Positions 53,110-61,829 of a DNA stretch of 64,000 nucleotides are shown here, piece by piece; position 1 is the first letter of the stretch; each line of letters opens with the position of its first letter. The translations under genes and the position numbers were made by a program. The stretch covers positions 167,499-231,498 of the forward strand of contig NZ_JADNRL010000024.1 of the NCBI RefSeq assembly GCF_015595025.1, in the 5' to 3' direction. Origin of the DNA: Halomonas sp. KAO (GTDB taxonomy: Bacteria > Pseudomonadota > Gammaproteobacteria > Pseudomonadales > Halomonadaceae). Below the pieces are notes generated by a model. It did not search any database and was not told the DNA's origin. It saw nothing but the letters and a program-made list of their open reading frames with translations.

Positions 53110-53928
53110 ATGGCATCTCGCCCCCCGGTTCATCAGGCCCGCAAGCGCTTCGGACAGAACTTTCTGCGCGACCGAGGCATCATCTCGCGCATCGTGCGGG
53201 CCATCGGGCCACGCCCCGGCCAGCGCATCGTGGAGATCGGCCCCGGCCAGGGGGCGCTCACCGAGCCGTTGCTGGAGGCCGCCGACGGACGCCTGGAGGT
53301 GATCGAGCTCGACCGCGACCTGATTCCCGGCTTGCGCGTTCAGTTCTTCAACTATCCCGACTTCGTGATCCATGAGGGCGACGCCCTCAAGGTCGATTTT
53401 CGCGCCCTGCGCGGTGAGGGCGAGCCGCTGCGGGTGGTCGGCAATCTGCCCTACAATATCTCGACCCCGCTGATTGCCCACCTGCTCCAGGCCGGCGATG
53501 CCGTCGCCGACATGCACTTCATGCTGCAGAAGGAAGTGGTGGAGCGCCTCGCCGCCGAGCCAGGCGGTGCCGACTGGGGGCGGCTCTCGGTGATGGCCCA
53601 GTATCGCTGTCGGGTGGAGTCACTGTTCGTGGTCCCGCCGGAAGCCTTCGTGCCGCGGCCCAAGGTGGATTCCGCCATCGTGCGGTTGACGCCCCATGCC
53701 GAGTTGCCCCACCCGGCCCGCGATGAAGCGCTGCTGGCCACGATCGTCAAGGAGGCCTTCGGCCAGCGTCGCAAGACCCTGCGCAACAACCTCAAGGGCC
53801 GCATCACCGCCGACGAACTCGAGGCGCTGGGGATCGATCCCGGGAGGCGCCCCCAGACCCTGAGCGTGGAGGAGTTCGTGTCGATTGCCGATTACCTGAC
53901 CCAGGCCACCGGGGAGGCGCGCCCATGA
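53110..53928 (+). CDS. rsmA: 16S rRNA (adenine(1518)-N6/adenine(1519)-N6)-dimethyltransferase
   Basis: The 272-aa KsgA/RsmA has the AdoMet motif VEIGPGQGALTEPLL, the catalytic NLPYNISTPL motif and the C-terminal KEAFGQRRKTLRNNL segment. It dimethylates A1518 and A1519 late in 30S assembly; loss gives kasugamycin resistance. AAGGA lies before the ATG. Its stop overlaps the apaG start (ATGA). Confidence 0.97.
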   Translation: MASRPPVHQARKRFGQNFLRDRGIISRIVRAIGPRPGQRIVEIGPGQGALTEPLLEAADGRLEVIELDRDLIPGLRVQFFNYPDFVIHEGDALKVDFRALRGEGEPLRVVGNLPYNISTPLIAHLLQAGDAVADMHFMLQKEVVERLAAEPGGADWGRLSVMAQYRCRVESLFVVPPEAFVPRPKVDSAIVRLTPHAELPHPARDEALLATIVKEAFGQRRKTLRNNLKGRITADELEALGIDPGRRPQTLSVEEFVSIADYLTQATGEARP

Positions 53929-54338
53929 GCGATCGAGCCTCAGGCGATGAGCCCGTGATGACCGAGGGGGTGGCCGTCAGCGTCGAGGTCCAGCCGGAGT
54001 TTCGCCCCGAGGAGTCCGCTCCCGAGGAGGGGCGCTATGTGTTCAGCTACACCGTGACGGTGCACAACGCCTCGCGTCATAGCATCCAGCTGATGGCACG
54101 ACACTGGACGATCACCCAGGGCAGCGGCAAGGTCCAGGACGTGCGAGGCAAGGGGGTGGTGGGGCAACAGCCGATGATCGCCCCCGGCCAGCACTTTCGC
54201 TATACCAGTCGCGCCATCCTCGATGGACCGGTGGGGGTGATGCAGGGCGAGTACACCTGCGTCGATACCGCCACCCAGCGCCCCTTCGAGGTGCCCATCG
54301 CCGCCTTCCGGCTGGCCGGTCCCAACCAGGTCCACTGA
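53925..54338 (+). CDS. apaG: Co2+/Mg2+ efflux-associated protein ApaG
   Basis: The 137-aa protein shows the ApaG/DUF525 fold: RYVFSYTVTVHNAS, LMARHWTITQGSGK, GVVGQQPMIAPGQHFRYTS and MQGEYTCVD. Length and pattern agree with E. coli ApaG (125 aa); an internal ATG at 53958 would give a closer N-terminus. Its biochemical role is not settled. It is coupled to rsmA by a four-base overlap and followed by apaH. Confidence 0.95.
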   Translation: MSDRASGDEPVMTEGVAVSVEVQPEFRPEESAPEEGRYVFSYTVTVHNASRHSIQLMARHWTITQGSGKVQDVRGKGVVGQQPMIAPGQHFRYTSRAILDGPVGVMQGEYTCVDTATQRPFEVPIAAFRLAGPNQVH

Positions 54339-54391
54339 GTTCGCGGCAGCCGAGCCACAAGCTGCATCCGAATCATCAACAGGGAGCGTCC

Positions 54392-55213
54392 ATGACGACC
54401 TATGCCATCGGCGACCTTCAGGGATGTCACGCAGAGTTCGTCGAGCTGCTCGAGACCCTCGACTTCGATCCGCGTCGCGACCGGCTGTGGCTGGCCGGCG
54501 ATCTGGTCAACCGGGGCCCGGGGTCACTGGCCTGCCTGCGCGAGGTCGATGCCCTGGGGGACGCCGCCCTGACGGTGCTCGGCAATCATGACCTCCATCT
54601 GCTGGCGGTGGCTCGGGGGGGCGCCACGCTCAATCGCAAGGACACCCTCGACGCCATCCTCGCCGCCCCGGATCGCGAGCGACTGCTCGACTGGCTTCAG
54701 TCTCGCCCGCTGCTGGTGCGCGAGACGCTGGGCGGTGAGGATACCCTGATGACCCATGCTGGCCTGCTGCCCCGGTGGTCGCCGGACCAGGCCGAGAGGC
54801 TCGCCGCCGAGGTGGAGGCGATGCTCACCGGTGAACGGGCCGGGGGCTTTCTCGAGCGCATGTATGGCAATGCGCCGGATCGCTGGCGCGATGATCTCGA
54901 GGGCATCGATCGCCTGCGTGCCATCGTCAACGTGCTCACCCGCATGCGCTTCATCGATGCCGAGGGTCGGCTGGACTTCGCCGCCAAGGAGGGGCTCGAC
55001 AGTGCCCCGGCGGGCTTCGCTCCCTGGTTCCGCTATCCGCGTGGCGACGACACTCGCCTCGTCTTCGGTCACTGGGCGGCGCTCCAGGGCGAGACACCGG
55101 GCAGCCGTGTCAATGCCTGCGCGCTGGACACCGGCTGCGTATGGGGTGGCTCCCTGACGGCCCTGGACCTCGAACGCGGCGAGCGCATCAGCGTGCCCAG
55201 CCGGCGGCGATAA
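54392..55213 (+). CDS. apaH: Symmetrical bis(5'-nucleosyl)-tetraphosphatase
   Basis: The 273-aa protein has the metallophosphoesterase motifs AIGDLQGCH, GDLVNRGPGS and LGNHDLHLL, then THAGLLPRW and FGHWAAL. It splits Ap4A to two ADP, lowering this stress nucleotide and removing Np4N caps from mRNA. It lies 53 bp after apaG with GGGAGC upstream. In E. coli folA follows; here glpE and cca do. Confidence 0.96.
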   Translation: MTTYAIGDLQGCHAEFVELLETLDFDPRRDRLWLAGDLVNRGPGSLACLREVDALGDAALTVLGNHDLHLLAVARGGATLNRKDTLDAILAAPDRERLLDWLQSRPLLVRETLGGEDTLMTHAGLLPRWSPDQAERLAAEVEAMLTGERAGGFLERMYGNAPDRWRDDLEGIDRLRAIVNVLTRMRFIDAEGRLDFAAKEGLDSAPAGFAPWFRYPRGDDTRLVFGHWAALQGETPGSRVNACALDTGCVWGGSLTALDLERGERISVPSRRR

Positions 55214-55231
55214 GCGCGGCGGCACCGTTTC

Positions 55232-55281
55232 TATCCTGACCCCCTCACAAGCCGTTTATCCTGAACCGCTCACAACCCCGA
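55232..55281. repeat. Two imperfect tandem copies of a 25-bp unit
   Basis: Both units start TATCCTGA and contain CTCACAA at the same offset (55232-55256 and 55257-55281). They fill the gap between apaH and glpE. Purpose unknown. Confidence 0.75.
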
Positions 55282-55294
55282 CATGAGGCGCGCC

Positions 55295-55615
55295 ATGAGC
55301 TTCCAGCATCTCGATACCCCCACTCTCAAGGCCTGGCTCGATGAGGGCCGGGAGACGGCGCTGGTGGATATCCGCGACGCCCTGAGCTTCGCCCAGGGCC
55401 ATATTCCCGGCAGTCGCCGGCTCGACAACGAGTCGGTAGGCGAGTTCGTCGAGGCGACGCCCACGGAGCGGCCGGTGGTGGTGGTCTGTTACCACGGCCA
55501 CTCCAGCCAGCAGGCGGCGGCCTGGCTGGCCGGCCAGGGCTTTGCCGAGGTCTACAGTCTCGATGGCGGCTTTACCGACTGGCAGCTGCGTCATCCCGAT
55601 CGAGTGGAGGCCTGA
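55295..55615 (+). CDS. glpE: Thiosulfate sulfurtransferase GlpE (rhodanese)
   Basis: A single-domain rhodanese of 106 aa with active-site loop CYHGHSSQ and the N-terminal [32 protein letters not shown] pattern of GlpE. It transfers sulfur from thiosulfate to cyanide or thioredoxin in vitro. The ATG at 55295 is preferred over 55283 because GlpE proteins start close to FxxL. cca starts two bases after its stop. Confidence 0.93.
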   Translation: MSFQHLDTPTLKAWLDEGRETALVDIRDALSFAQGHIPGSRRLDNESVGEFVEATPTERPVVVVCYHGHSSQQAAAWLAGQGFAEVYSLDGGFTDWQLRHPDRVEA

Positions 55616-55617
55616 GC

Positions 55618-56766
55618 GTGGCGCGGTCGTGTGATCCGGCCGTGGCAGGGCTAAGGGTCTATCGGGTGGGTGGGGCGGTGCGCGATGCCCGCCTCGGCTG
55701 GCCGGTCACCGATACCGACTGGGTGGTGGTCGGGGCCACCCCGGAGGCCCTGCGTCGGCGCGGTTTCAGGCCCGTGGGACGTGACTTTCCGGTCTTTCTC
55801 CATCCCCGAACCCACGAGGAGTACGCCCTGGCGCGCACCGAGCGCAAGGCCGGCCATGGCTATACCGGCTTCGAGGTGCACGCCAGCCCCGAGGTGACCC
55901 TGGAGGAGGACCTGGCGCGCCGCGACCTGACCATCAACGCCATGGCCGAGACCCTGGAGGGGGAGCTGGTGGACCCCTATGCCGGCCTCGCCGACCTGGA
56001 GGCGCGGGTGTTGCGCCATGTCTCGCCGGCCTTCGTGGAGGATCCGCTGCGGGTGTTGCGTACCGCGCGCTTCCTGGCCCGCTATGCGGGCCTCGGCTTC
56101 ACCATCGCCGAGGAGACTCGGGAGCTGATGCGCCAACTGGTGCAGAGCGGAGAGCTCGGCCATCTGGTGGCCGAGCGGGTGTGGGTCGAGACCGAGAAGG
56201 CGCTGGCCGAGCCCTGGCCCGAGGTCTACTTCCAGGCACTCGATGAGTGCGGTGCCCTGGCGGAGCTGATGCCGGCGCTGGTGACCGACCGCGAAGCGCT
56301 GGACGCGGCACTGGGCCGACTGCATCGCCTACCCGAGGAGGGGGAGGGTGAGGCGCTGGCCCGTTGGCGCTGGGCGCGCCTGGTGGAGCATCTGGGCGAG
56401 GCGGAGCGAGCCGAGTTGGCCGAACGCCTGCGACAGCCCAGGGCCTTTGCCGACCTGGCTCGCCAGGTGGCGCAGACTCGGGCGCTGGTCGCGGCGTCGC
56501 GTCAGGAGCCTGCGACGGGTGACGAGATCCTCGCCTGGCTGGATCGCATCGATGCCTGGCGACGTGGCGAACGGGTGATGCCGTTGATCAGCCTGGTAAG
56601 CCTGGAGGCGCCGGTGCTGGCCGAGGAGCTGGCCCTGGGCTGGCGGCTGGCCGCCCAGGTGCTGCCGAAGGCGCTGGTGGAGGAGGGCTTCAAGGGCCGC
56701 GAGCTGGGCCTGGAGCTAGCCCGTCGACGCCGTGAGGTGATCGATGCCGCCCTGGGCAGTGGGTGA
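55618..56766 (+). CDS. cca: CCA tRNA nucleotidyltransferase, HD domain missing
   Basis: The 382-aa class II nucleotidyltransferase starts with GTG and has [15 protein letters not shown], the catalytic DTDWVVVG, the [10 protein letters not shown] motif and [17 protein letters not shown]. It adds or repairs the tRNA 3' CCA end. E. coli Cca has a C-terminal HD phosphohydrolase with CHDLGKG; that motif is not present here, so only the transferase activity is expected. Coupled to glpE (two-base gap). A long palindrome follows. Confidence 0.94.
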   Translation: MARSCDPAVAGLRVYRVGGAVRDARLGWPVTDTDWVVVGATPEALRRRGFRPVGRDFPVFLHPRTHEEYALARTERKAGHGYTGFEVHASPEVTLEEDLARRDLTINAMAETLEGELVDPYAGLADLEARVLRHVSPAFVEDPLRVLRTARFLARYAGLGFTIAEETRELMRQLVQSGELGHLVAERVWVETEKALAEPWPEVYFQALDECGALAELMPALVTDREALDAALGRLHRLPEEGEGEALARWRWARLVEHLGEAERAELAERLRQPRAFADLARQVAQTRALVAASRQEPATGDEILAWLDRIDAWRRGERVMPLISLVSLEAPVLAEELALGWRLAAQVLPKALVEEGFKGRELGLELARRRREVIDAALGSG

Positions 56767-56783
56767 GCTCGCCGCCGGCCGGC

Positions 56784-56923
56784 GGGCTAGACTCTGTCCG
56801 AAAACTGGCTGCGCTCGGCTATACAACGTTAAAAATCGACTCAAAGTACTCATTTACACTCCGTAAACTCCGTCTTTTCGCCGATTTTTGCCTTGTCTAA
56901 CCTTCGCTCGCCGACTTTTCAGA
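56784..56923. repeat. Long imperfect palindromic intergenic element, right arm split by a group II intron
   Basis: The left arm (56784-56838) is collinear without gaps with the reverse complement of the right arm (56883-56923 continued at 58911-58924), matching at about 30 of 55 positions and best at both ends: AAAAATCG/CGATTTTT inside, and CTAGACTCTGTCCGAAAA against TTTTCAGA joined to CAAAGCCTAG outside. The match crosses the intron insertion point. The element is AT-richer than its surroundings and lies between the convergent cca and folK genes. Confidence 0.75.
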
Positions 56924-57515
56924 GTGCGCCAGGAGAAGCCTGGTCGCCCAGGACACCAGCCAAAGGAGGTGAAAAGGGCGTAGTGAAACCCAGTGGGTGA
57001 AAGTCCCATCCGGCCAAGGTTAGCCACCAGCCGGTAGCGAGTCTTGCGCAGCTTCGAGCAATCGCTGCTGTGAAGCGTAGATAGCGAGTGGGCAGGCCGT
57101 GTGATTGAGCCCCGAAATAGTCATGGTCGCGATCGCCGACACTCTTCTGAAAGTGGAAGGCAACACGAACCCGTTGTATGGCTTGGCGGGGAGGGTCGCC
57201 GGGGTCGGAGAGCAGGGCATGTCCACATAGGGGTTTCCCAGGAACCTGGGAGGCCCGCCTTTCTCCCCTGAAGGGTAATGGCACAGGTGAGGGGCTGCCT
57301 GCTGCGAAAGCTCCTGGTTCAGTGCTGTCGTGCCTGACGGTACTGGAAGCGAATTACAGGCACTCAGGGGGTACGGCCACGCGACGACAAGGAGCCGGCC
57401 GAAAGGAGAGGCGGGAGTCGGAGTCGCTCATAGTACCTAAGAAAGCGGGGAACCGGCTCGACGGGACCCGCTGGAGGGAAGGGGCGGCCAATCATCAGAA
57501 CCGCGAGAGGGAAAC

Positions 57516-58820
57516 ATGACAGGTGCACAGGAACCTGGTGTCATGTACACGAAACAATTGCGGATAGCTGCGCTGGCAGGGCGCTTCCCGCAGCGTGCCT
57601 TCACGTCACTGGCGCACAACATCGATGCCCAGTGGCTGAGGACGGCCTACCTGATGACGCGCCGAGACGGCGCCGTCGGGATCGATGGCCAGACGGCGGA
57701 CGACTTCGTGCGCGACTTCGAGGCCAATATCCAACGTCTGCTGGAGGAGGCCAAGAGCGGTCGCTACCGGGCGCCGCCGGTGAGGCGAGTCCATATTCCC
57801 AAGGGAGATGGGCGCACCACACGGCCGATCGGCATCCCCACCTTCGAAGACAAGGTCCTGCAACGTGCCGTGGTGGCCCTGCTGGAGCCCCTCTACGAGC
57901 ACGACTTTCTGGACGGCTCGTATGGCTTCCGGCCAGGGCGCTCGGCGCACCAGGCGATCAAGACGGTATGGGATGGCTTGTCTTCGATGGGGGGTGGCTG
58001 GGTCATTGACCTGGACATCCAAGCCTTCTTCGACACGATCGACCATCAGCACCTGCGTGAGTTTCTGCAGCAACGAGTGAAGGACGGTGTCATCCTCCGC
58101 CTGATCGGCAAGTGGCTCAAGGCCGGGGTGTTGGACGCCGGGCAGTGGCAGAAAGGTGAGGTAGGAAGCCCTCAAGGCGGGGTCATTTCCCCGTTGTTGG
58201 CGAACGTTTACCTTCACCATGTGCTGGATGAGTGGTTTGAGAAAGACGTCAAGCCACGCCTGCGTGGACGAGCATTCTCGGTGCGCTTCGCTGACGATGC
58301 CGTGCTCGCATTCAGCAACGAGGCCGATGCTCGCAAGGTGCTGGAGGTGTTGCCCAAGCGCTTCGCGCGCTTCGGGCTCACCCTGCACCCGACCAAGACC
58401 CGACTGGTGCGATTTCGACCACACCGCGAGCTACGTGCCGAGACCTTCGACTTCTTGGGCTTTACCCACTACTGGGGAAAATCCCGGCGTGGTCGCTGGA
58501 TCATCAAACAGAAAACGGCTAAGGACCGCTTCAAAAGGTCACTGAGGAAAATTTCGCTCTGGTGCCGAGCGAATCGGCACCTGCCGCTTCAAGTCCAGCA
58601 TCGCCATCTATGTCGGAAGGTCCAAGGGCACTTTGCTTATTACGGCATCTGCAACAATGGCAGAGCGCTTCAGGTATTCCGGTTCCGGGTAATCTGGTAT
58701 TGGATAAAGTGGTTGAGTCGACGCTCCCAGAAAGGGCGGATTACTTGGGAGAAGGCAGGTCAACTGCTGGCTCGCCTTCCTTTGCCGCGTGCAAGGGTAG
58801 TGCACCGATGGTCCTTTTAG
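57516..58820 (+). CDS. ltrA: Group II intron reverse transcriptase/maturase
   Basis: The 434-aa protein has reverse transcriptase blocks RPIGIPTFEDKVLQRAV, YGFRPGRSAHQAI, DIQAFFDTIDH, GSPQGGVISPLLANVYL and the catalytic FADD (in VRFADDAVLAF), then the maturase (X) domain. Length and the absence of an HNH motif show that the endonuclease domain is missing, so target insertion would rely on nascent strands at forks or single-stranded hairpins. It promotes splicing and retrohoming of the surrounding intron. FADD in place of the common YADD is a known but less frequent variant. Confidence 0.93.
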   Translation: MTGAQEPGVMYTKQLRIAALAGRFPQRAFTSLAHNIDAQWLRTAYLMTRRDGAVGIDGQTADDFVRDFEANIQRLLEEAKSGRYRAPPVRRVHIPKGDGRTTRPIGIPTFEDKVLQRAVVALLEPLYEHDFLDGSYGFRPGRSAHQAIKTVWDGLSSMGGGWVIDLDIQAFFDTIDHQHLREFLQQRVKDGVILRLIGKWLKAGVLDAGQWQKGEVGSPQGGVISPLLANVYLHHVLDEWFEKDVKPRLRGRAFSVRFADDAVLAFSNEADARKVLEVLPKRFARFGLTLHPTKTRLVRFRPHRELRAETFDFLGFTHYWGKSRRGRWIIKQKTAKDRFKRSLRKISLWCRANRHLPLQVQHRHLCRKVQGHFAYYGICNNGRALQVFRFRVIWYWIKWLSRRSQKGRITWEKAGQLLARLPLPRARVVHRWSF

Positions 58821-58837
58821 CGAATCTGATGATTGAG

Positions 58838-58871
58838 GAGCCGGATGCGTTAATTGCGCACGTCCGGATCT
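58838..58871 (+). ncRNA. Group II intron domain V
   Basis: GAGCCGGATGCG and CGCACGTCCGGATCT flank a TTAATTG loop region, forming the catalytic stem with the AGC triad near its base. It lies 17 nt past the maturase stop. Confidence 0.9.
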
Positions 58872-58916
58872 GTGGGGGGCCGGGACGAGCAATCGCCCGG
58901 TCTACCCGACCAAAGC

Positions 58917-59447
58917 CTAGTCGGTCGCACGGTCCGGGCTCGATACCCTGCGCCCGGCCCAGGTGAAGGATACCGGCCAGAGCCGCTGGTCACCCGCGTC
59001 GAAGCGGTGCCAGAGGGAGGCGTAGGTCTCCTGGCTCACGGGATGCCGCTCCTCGGGAAGCAGCTCGGCCAGGGGCTGCAGGACGAAGGCGTGGTGGGTG
59101 ATCTCGCCTCGTGGCAGGCTGACCCCGCCGTGTTCGCCGCTTAGCTCGCCCACGGTGAGCAGATCCACATCCAGCGTGCGGGGGCTGAACTTGGGGCTCT
59201 CCTCGCGCCGGCCATTGGCGAACTCCAGGCGCTTGCACCAGGCCTGCAGCTCTGCAACCGAGGCGTCGCTTTCGAAGGCCGCCACCAGGTTGTAGAAGTT
59301 TCGCCCATCCTCGAAGCCTACCGGTTCACTCTCGAACACCCGCGAGACACGCAGGTTCTCGAAGGAGGCCGCCAGGGCGTCCAGGCAGACGCGCACATGG
59401 TGGTCGCGCTCGATATTGCTGCCGATGCTGACCGTGACCAGCGCCAT
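58917..59447 (-). CDS. folK: 2-amino-4-hydroxy-6-hydroxymethyldihydropteridine pyrophosphokinase
   Basis: The 176-aa HPPK has the SIGSNIERDHHV N-terminus, RREESPKFSPRTLDVDLL with the metal-binding aspartates, and LPRGEITHHAFVLQPLAEL. It transfers pyrophosphate from ATP to hydroxymethyldihydropterin in folate synthesis. The start at 59447 makes a TGATG overlap with folB; the frame to 59960 is a shadow. Its TAG stop lies only six bases from the intron end and is part of the palindrome, so the intron is inserted just past the gene without damaging it. Confidence 0.94.
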   Translation of the reverse strand: MALVTVSIGSNIERDHHVRVCLDALAASFENLRVSRVFESEPVGFEDGRNFYNLVAAFESDASVAELQAWCKRLEFANGRREESPKFSPRTLDVDLLTVGELSGEHGGVSLPRGEITHHAFVLQPLAELLPEERHPVSQETYASLWHRFDAGDQRLWPVSFTWAGRRVSSPDRATD

Positions 59448-59812
59448 CACGACACTCCCGGGCGCACGCCGCGCTCGATGCTGACGCCCACCGCGGCGGC
59501 GGCCGCCACGGCGCCGGGCTTGCGCACGACCAGGCGCAGCCAGGCGATGCCGAACTCCTCGCGCAGTGTCGCCGCCAGCCGCTCGGCGAAGGTCTCCACC
59601 AGGGCGAAGTCGTGGGCGGCAGCGAAGGCCTGGATGCGCTCGCTGATGGCGGCGTAGTCGAGGGTCTGGGCGATATCGTCGTCCGCCGCGGCGGGACGAA
59701 TATCGGTGGCCAGCTCGAGGTCGAGTACCAGGCGCTGGGTGATGTTGCGTTCCCAGTCGTAGACGCCGATCACGGTGTCGACGGCGAGGGACTCTATCAG
59801 CACTAGATCCAT
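59447..59812 (-). CDS. folB: Dihydroneopterin aldolase
   Basis: The 121-aa protein begins MDLVLIESLAVDTVIGVYDWERNITQ, the FolB signature, with LDYAAISERIQAF and LVETFAERLAATL. It cleaves dihydroneopterin to 6-hydroxymethyl-dihydropterin, the substrate of the adjacent FolK. The genes overlap by one base, so the two consecutive folate steps are cotranslated. It is divergent from plsY with 135 bp between. Confidence 0.95.
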   Translation of the reverse strand: MDLVLIESLAVDTVIGVYDWERNITQRLVLDLELATDIRPAAADDDIAQTLDYAAISERIQAFAAAHDFALVETFAERLAATLREEFGIAWLRLVVRKPGAVAAAAAVGVSIERGVRPGVS

Positions 59813-59947
59813 GGTGGCTTCCGGGCGGGTGCAGGGGGAGTGGGGTGAGATTGTACGCGAGCCGCGCCGTGTGGAATACCTCGGTCGCTGGGCAGTCCGG
59901 GGCGGGACTGTCAGAATGGCCGAGTTCCCGTTGCAGGAGGGGCGGCC

Positions 59948-60535
59948 GTGGAGGCGCCACTGATCTCGCTATTGCCGCTGGTGGTGCTGGGCTACCTCAG
60001 CGGCAGCTGGCTCGGCGCGCTTACCGTCTGCCGGCTGGCGGGCGTGGGCGACCCGCGCCTGGCGGGCTCCTTCAATCCGGGCTTCTCCAATGTGCTGCGC
60101 CTGTATGGGCGCTGGCTGGCACTGGCGACCCTGCTGGTGGATGCCGTCAAGGGCATGCCGGTACTGGTGGGGGCGATCCTGCTGGGGTTGCCGCCCTGGG
60201 CCCAGGGGGTGGTGGGCCTCGCCGTGCTGCTGGGCCACAGCTACCCGGCCTGGCATCGCCTGCGCGGCGGCAAGGCGGTGGCCAGCGCCTTTGGTGTGAT
60301 GCTGGTGCTGACCCCGGGAGTGGCGCTGGTGTGTGCCACGTTATGGGGGCTGCTCGCCTGGCGGGTGCGTACCGCCGCGGTAGCGTCGCTGGCCAGTGCC
60401 GCCGCCGCCCCTCTGGCCAGCCTGTGGCTGGCGCCGGACTATGTGGGCGTGGTGATCGCCTTCACCCTGCTGGTGCTGGGCCGCCATCTTCTCAATATCC
60501 AGCGCCTCGGCCGCGGCGATGAGCCGCCTCTCTAA
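59948..60535 (+). CDS. plsY: Acyl-phosphate glycerol-3-phosphate acyltransferase PlsY
   Basis: The 195-aa integral membrane protein has the three PlsY motifs in modified form: GYLSGSWLGAL (usually GSIP/S-A), GSFNPGFSNVLR (usually GSGNPGATNVLR) and GHSYPAWHRLRGGKAVAS (usually GHxxPxxxxFKGGKGVAT). About six membrane helices are seen. It acylates glycerol 3-phosphate from acyl-phosphate to start phospholipid synthesis. GTG start with AGGAGG at good spacing. Position beside folB and tsaD matches the gammaproteobacterial order. Motif substitutions are noted as unusual. Confidence 0.9.
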   Translation: MEAPLISLLPLVVLGYLSGSWLGALTVCRLAGVGDPRLAGSFNPGFSNVLRLYGRWLALATLLVDAVKGMPVLVGAILLGLPPWAQGVVGLAVLLGHSYPAWHRLRGGKAVASAFGVMLVLTPGVALVCATLWGLLAWRVRTAAVASLASAAAAPLASLWLAPDYVGVVIAFTLLVLGRHLLNIQRLGRGDEPPL

Positions 60536-60540
60536 TCGGC

Positions 60541-61569
60541 TTACGGCTTGTTCAGGGAATCCATCGGCCAGCGCGGCACGGCCTGCATCGCGCCAGGTTC
60601 GTCGTGTTCGCCCGCCAGCAGGCGCTGGGCGCCCACATACGCGATCATCGCCCCGTTGTCGGTGCAGAAGCGTCCGCGGGGATAGAAGGCGCGAGCGTCG
60701 CGTTTTTCACACTCGCGCTCCAGGCGTTCACGCAGCCGCGTATTGGCGCTGACGCCGCCGGCCACCACCAGCCGCTTGAGGCCGGTCTGGTCCAGGGCGC
60801 GGCGACACTTGATGACCAGGGTGTCGACCACCGCCTCCTCGAAGGCGCGCGCCACATCGGCGCGGGCCTGCTCGTCGAGCTCGCCGGCCGCCTCGAGCCT
60901 GCGAATGGCGGTGAGCGTATGGGTCTTGAGGCCCGAGAAGCTGAAGTCGAGCCCCGGACGGTCGGTCATCGGCCGTGGGAAGCGCAGGCGGCCGGGGTCG
61001 CCCCGCTCGGCCAGGCGTGCCACCTGAGGGCCACCGGGGTAGGCCAGGCCCAGCATCTTGGCGGCCTTGTCGAAGGCCTCGCCGGCGGCATCGTCCACGG
61101 ACTCGCCGAGCAGGCTGTAGTCGCCCAGTCCGCGCACCTCGACCAGCTGGGTATGGCCGCCCGAGACCAACAGGGCCGCGAAGGGGAACGCGGGGCGGTC
61201 CTCCTCCAGCATGGGGGCCAGCAGGTGCCCCTCCATATGGTGGACGCCGAGCACCGGAATGTTCAGCGCCCTGGCCATGCCGTGGGCGGTGGCGGCCCCC
61301 ACCATCAGCGCCCCCACCAGGCCGGGGCCCGCGGTATAGGCGATGGCGTCGAGGTCCTGACGGGCCAGGCCCGCCTCGTCGAGCACCTGCTGGATCAGCG
61401 GCAGCAGGCGGCGCGTGTGGTCTCGAGAGGCGAGCTCGGGTACCACGCCGCCATATTCGGCGTGCATGGCGATCTGGCTGTAGAGGGCGTCGGCCAGCAG
61501 GCCGCGCTCGGTGTCGAAGAGGGCGACGCCGGTTTCGTCGCAGGAGGTCTCGATGCCCAGTACGCGCAT
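60541..61569 (-). CDS. tsaD: tRNA N6-adenosine threonylcarbamoyltransferase TsaD
   Basis: The 342-aa ASKHA-fold protein starts [19 protein letters not shown] and has the metal-binding HHMEGH motif and [13 protein letters not shown]. With TsaB, TsaE and TsaC it makes t6A37 in tRNAs that read ANN codons. The stop lies five bases from the convergent plsY stop. It is divergent from rpsU, the conserved tsaD-rpsU arrangement. Confidence 0.97.
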   Translation of the reverse strand: MRVLGIETSCDETGVALFDTERGLLADALYSQIAMHAEYGGVVPELASRDHTRRLLPLIQQVLDEAGLARQDLDAIAYTAGPGLVGALMVGAATAHGMARALNIPVLGVHHMEGHLLAPMLEEDRPAFPFAALLVSGGHTQLVEVRGLGDYSLLGESVDDAAGEAFDKAAKMLGLAYPGGPQVARLAERGDPGRLRFPRPMTDRPGLDFSFSGLKTHTLTAIRRLEAAGELDEQARADVARAFEEAVVDTLVIKCRRALDQTGLKRLVVAGGVSANTRLRERLERECEKRDARAFYPRGRFCTDNGAMIAYVGAQRLLAGEHDEPGAMQAVPRWPMDSLNKP

Positions 61570-61630
61570 GGTGTCGGCTCGTTTACTCGGAAAAGGCCGC
61601 CATTCTACGCGTTATGGGCACGGAAAGCAT

Positions 61631-61659
61631 TTGCAAGAACCCGGTGTGGGGTCTAGAAT
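61631..61659 (+). promoter_or_regulatory. Sigma-70 promoter of the rpsU-dnaG operon
   Basis: TTGCAA (61631-61636), 17 bp, TAGAAT (61654-61659). The leader of about 165 nt contains a CTGGGT-CGTGC-ACCCAG hairpin (61676-61692). Confidence 0.75.
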
Positions 61660-61829
61660 GTCGTGCGCTGCAAGACTGGGTCGTGCACCCAGGTGGCGAA
61701 AACCGCGATCGAACCCCTCGTTTTCCGGCGCGCTCAGGCGTTCCGGGCGTTTGTTCTTCGCGAAACGTGCCACCCACAGGGGTGTGCGTACTAACCGAAC
61801 TCTAGTTACCTAAGGTAGGTGAGTGCTTA

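Larger units (their letters stand above)
56924..58910 (+). mobile_element. Group II intron with internal maturase ORF
   Basis: The 1,987-nt element begins with the 5' consensus GTGCG and ends ACCCGAC. Domain V (34 nt, GAGCCGGATGCG... with TTAA loop) is at 58838-58871 and domain VI with a bulged A region follows (58873-58910). A 7-nt candidate EBS1 (TCTGAAA, 57146-57152) is perfectly complementary to the seven exon bases before the 5' end (TTTCAGA, 56917-56923). Removing the intron restores the palindrome of the target. The ORF sits in domain IV. All these features point to an intact, potentially active retroelement. Its class is not resolved here. Confidence 0.9.

Noticed and set aside
57516-58820. 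Retron or diversity-generating reverse transcriptase
   Set aside because: A group II domain V and VI follow the ORF, a 5' GTGCG end and an EBS1 match are present, and a maturase domain follows the RT. No template/variable repeat or msr-msd structure was seen.
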